A model generated the notes under the pieces. That model did not search any database and had not been told where the DNA came from. It saw nothing but the letters and a program-made list of their open reading frames with translations. From Nocardioides sp. (GTDB lineage: Bacteria > Actinomycetota > Actinomycetes > Propionibacteriales > Nocardioidaceae): a DNA stretch of 6,883 bases. The stretch lies in assembly GCA_023252065.1 (NCBI GenBank), contig JAHEXO010000119.1, forward strand, positions 1-6,883, written 5' to 3'. This document shows, piece after piece, positions 6,784-6,883 of this stretch (position 1 is its first letter; the number at the start of each line of letters is the position of its first letter). A program made the translations under genes and the position numbers.

Positions 6784-6883
6784 ATGTCCGCACCTGCCCT
6801 CAGCCGTCGCGCCACCGCCCGGCTCTCCCTCTTCGCCACCCTGGTCCTGCTCGTCGGCTTCCTCGCCGCGTGGGCGACGGCTC
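6784..6883 (+). CDS. N-terminus of an exported or membrane protein (cut by the window end)
   Basis: Only 33 codons are inside the window. The product starts MSAPALSRRATARLSLFATL and continues as a hydrophobic stretch to AAWATA. Positive residues (RR, R, R) followed by about 18 hydrophobic residues ending in small residues resemble a Sec signal peptide, with the sequence near AWATA as a possible cleavage site; a first transmembrane helix is equally possible. The strong AGGAG and the short gap after the SDR place it in the hydrolase-SDR operon. The family cannot be recognised from this fragment. Confidence 0.7.
   Translation, partial: MSAPALSRRATARLSLFATLVLLVGFLAAWATA

Overview
The window is about 70% or more GC, with G/C at nearly every third codon position. 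The gene families (actinobacterial M6 peptidase, HTH_42 protein, DUF4383 membrane protein) suggest a high-GC actinobacterium, possibly Nocardioides or another Nocardioidaceae. That placement is inferred from composition and protein style; no marker gene is present. It reads as an ordinary chromosomal stretch: no IS element, phage gene, CRISPR array, tRNA or rRNA was seen.

Layout, left to right. (1) The window opens inside a secreted M6 metalloprotease of the immune inhibitor A type (1-2190, +), missing its N-terminus and ending at a strong hairpin (2205-2240). (2) A winged-helix protein of the HTH_42/AlkZ superfamily follows (2260-3363, +). It probably has a leaderless transcript, because a TANNNT -10 box sits exactly 7 bases before its ATG. 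The position where DNA-glycosylase relatives carry the catalytic Gln-x-Gln motif reads Pro-Ala-Trp. (3) After a 116-base gap with small dyads comes a four-helix DUF4383 membrane protein (3480-3938, +). (4) A convergent LysR-type regulator (3966-4979, -) is separated from it by only 27 bases. (5) Divergent from the regulator, across a 184-base control region, is an apparent operon: an alpha/beta hydrolase (5164-5964), a short-chain dehydrogenase/reductase (5969-6757) and the start of a protein with an N-terminal signal or membrane segment (6784 to the window end).

The functional unit best supported is the right half. A LysR regulator is transcribed away from a tightly packed hydrolase-SDR-exported-protein cluster, the classic arrangement for a regulator controlling a small catabolic or detoxification operon. 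The substrate cannot be read from the sequence. The protease, HTH_42 protein and DUF4383 gene look like independent transcription units. No clearly novel multi-gene system was found. The most interesting single points are the altered catalytic motif in the HTH_42 protein and the compact terminator-to-leaderless-promoter junction in front of it.
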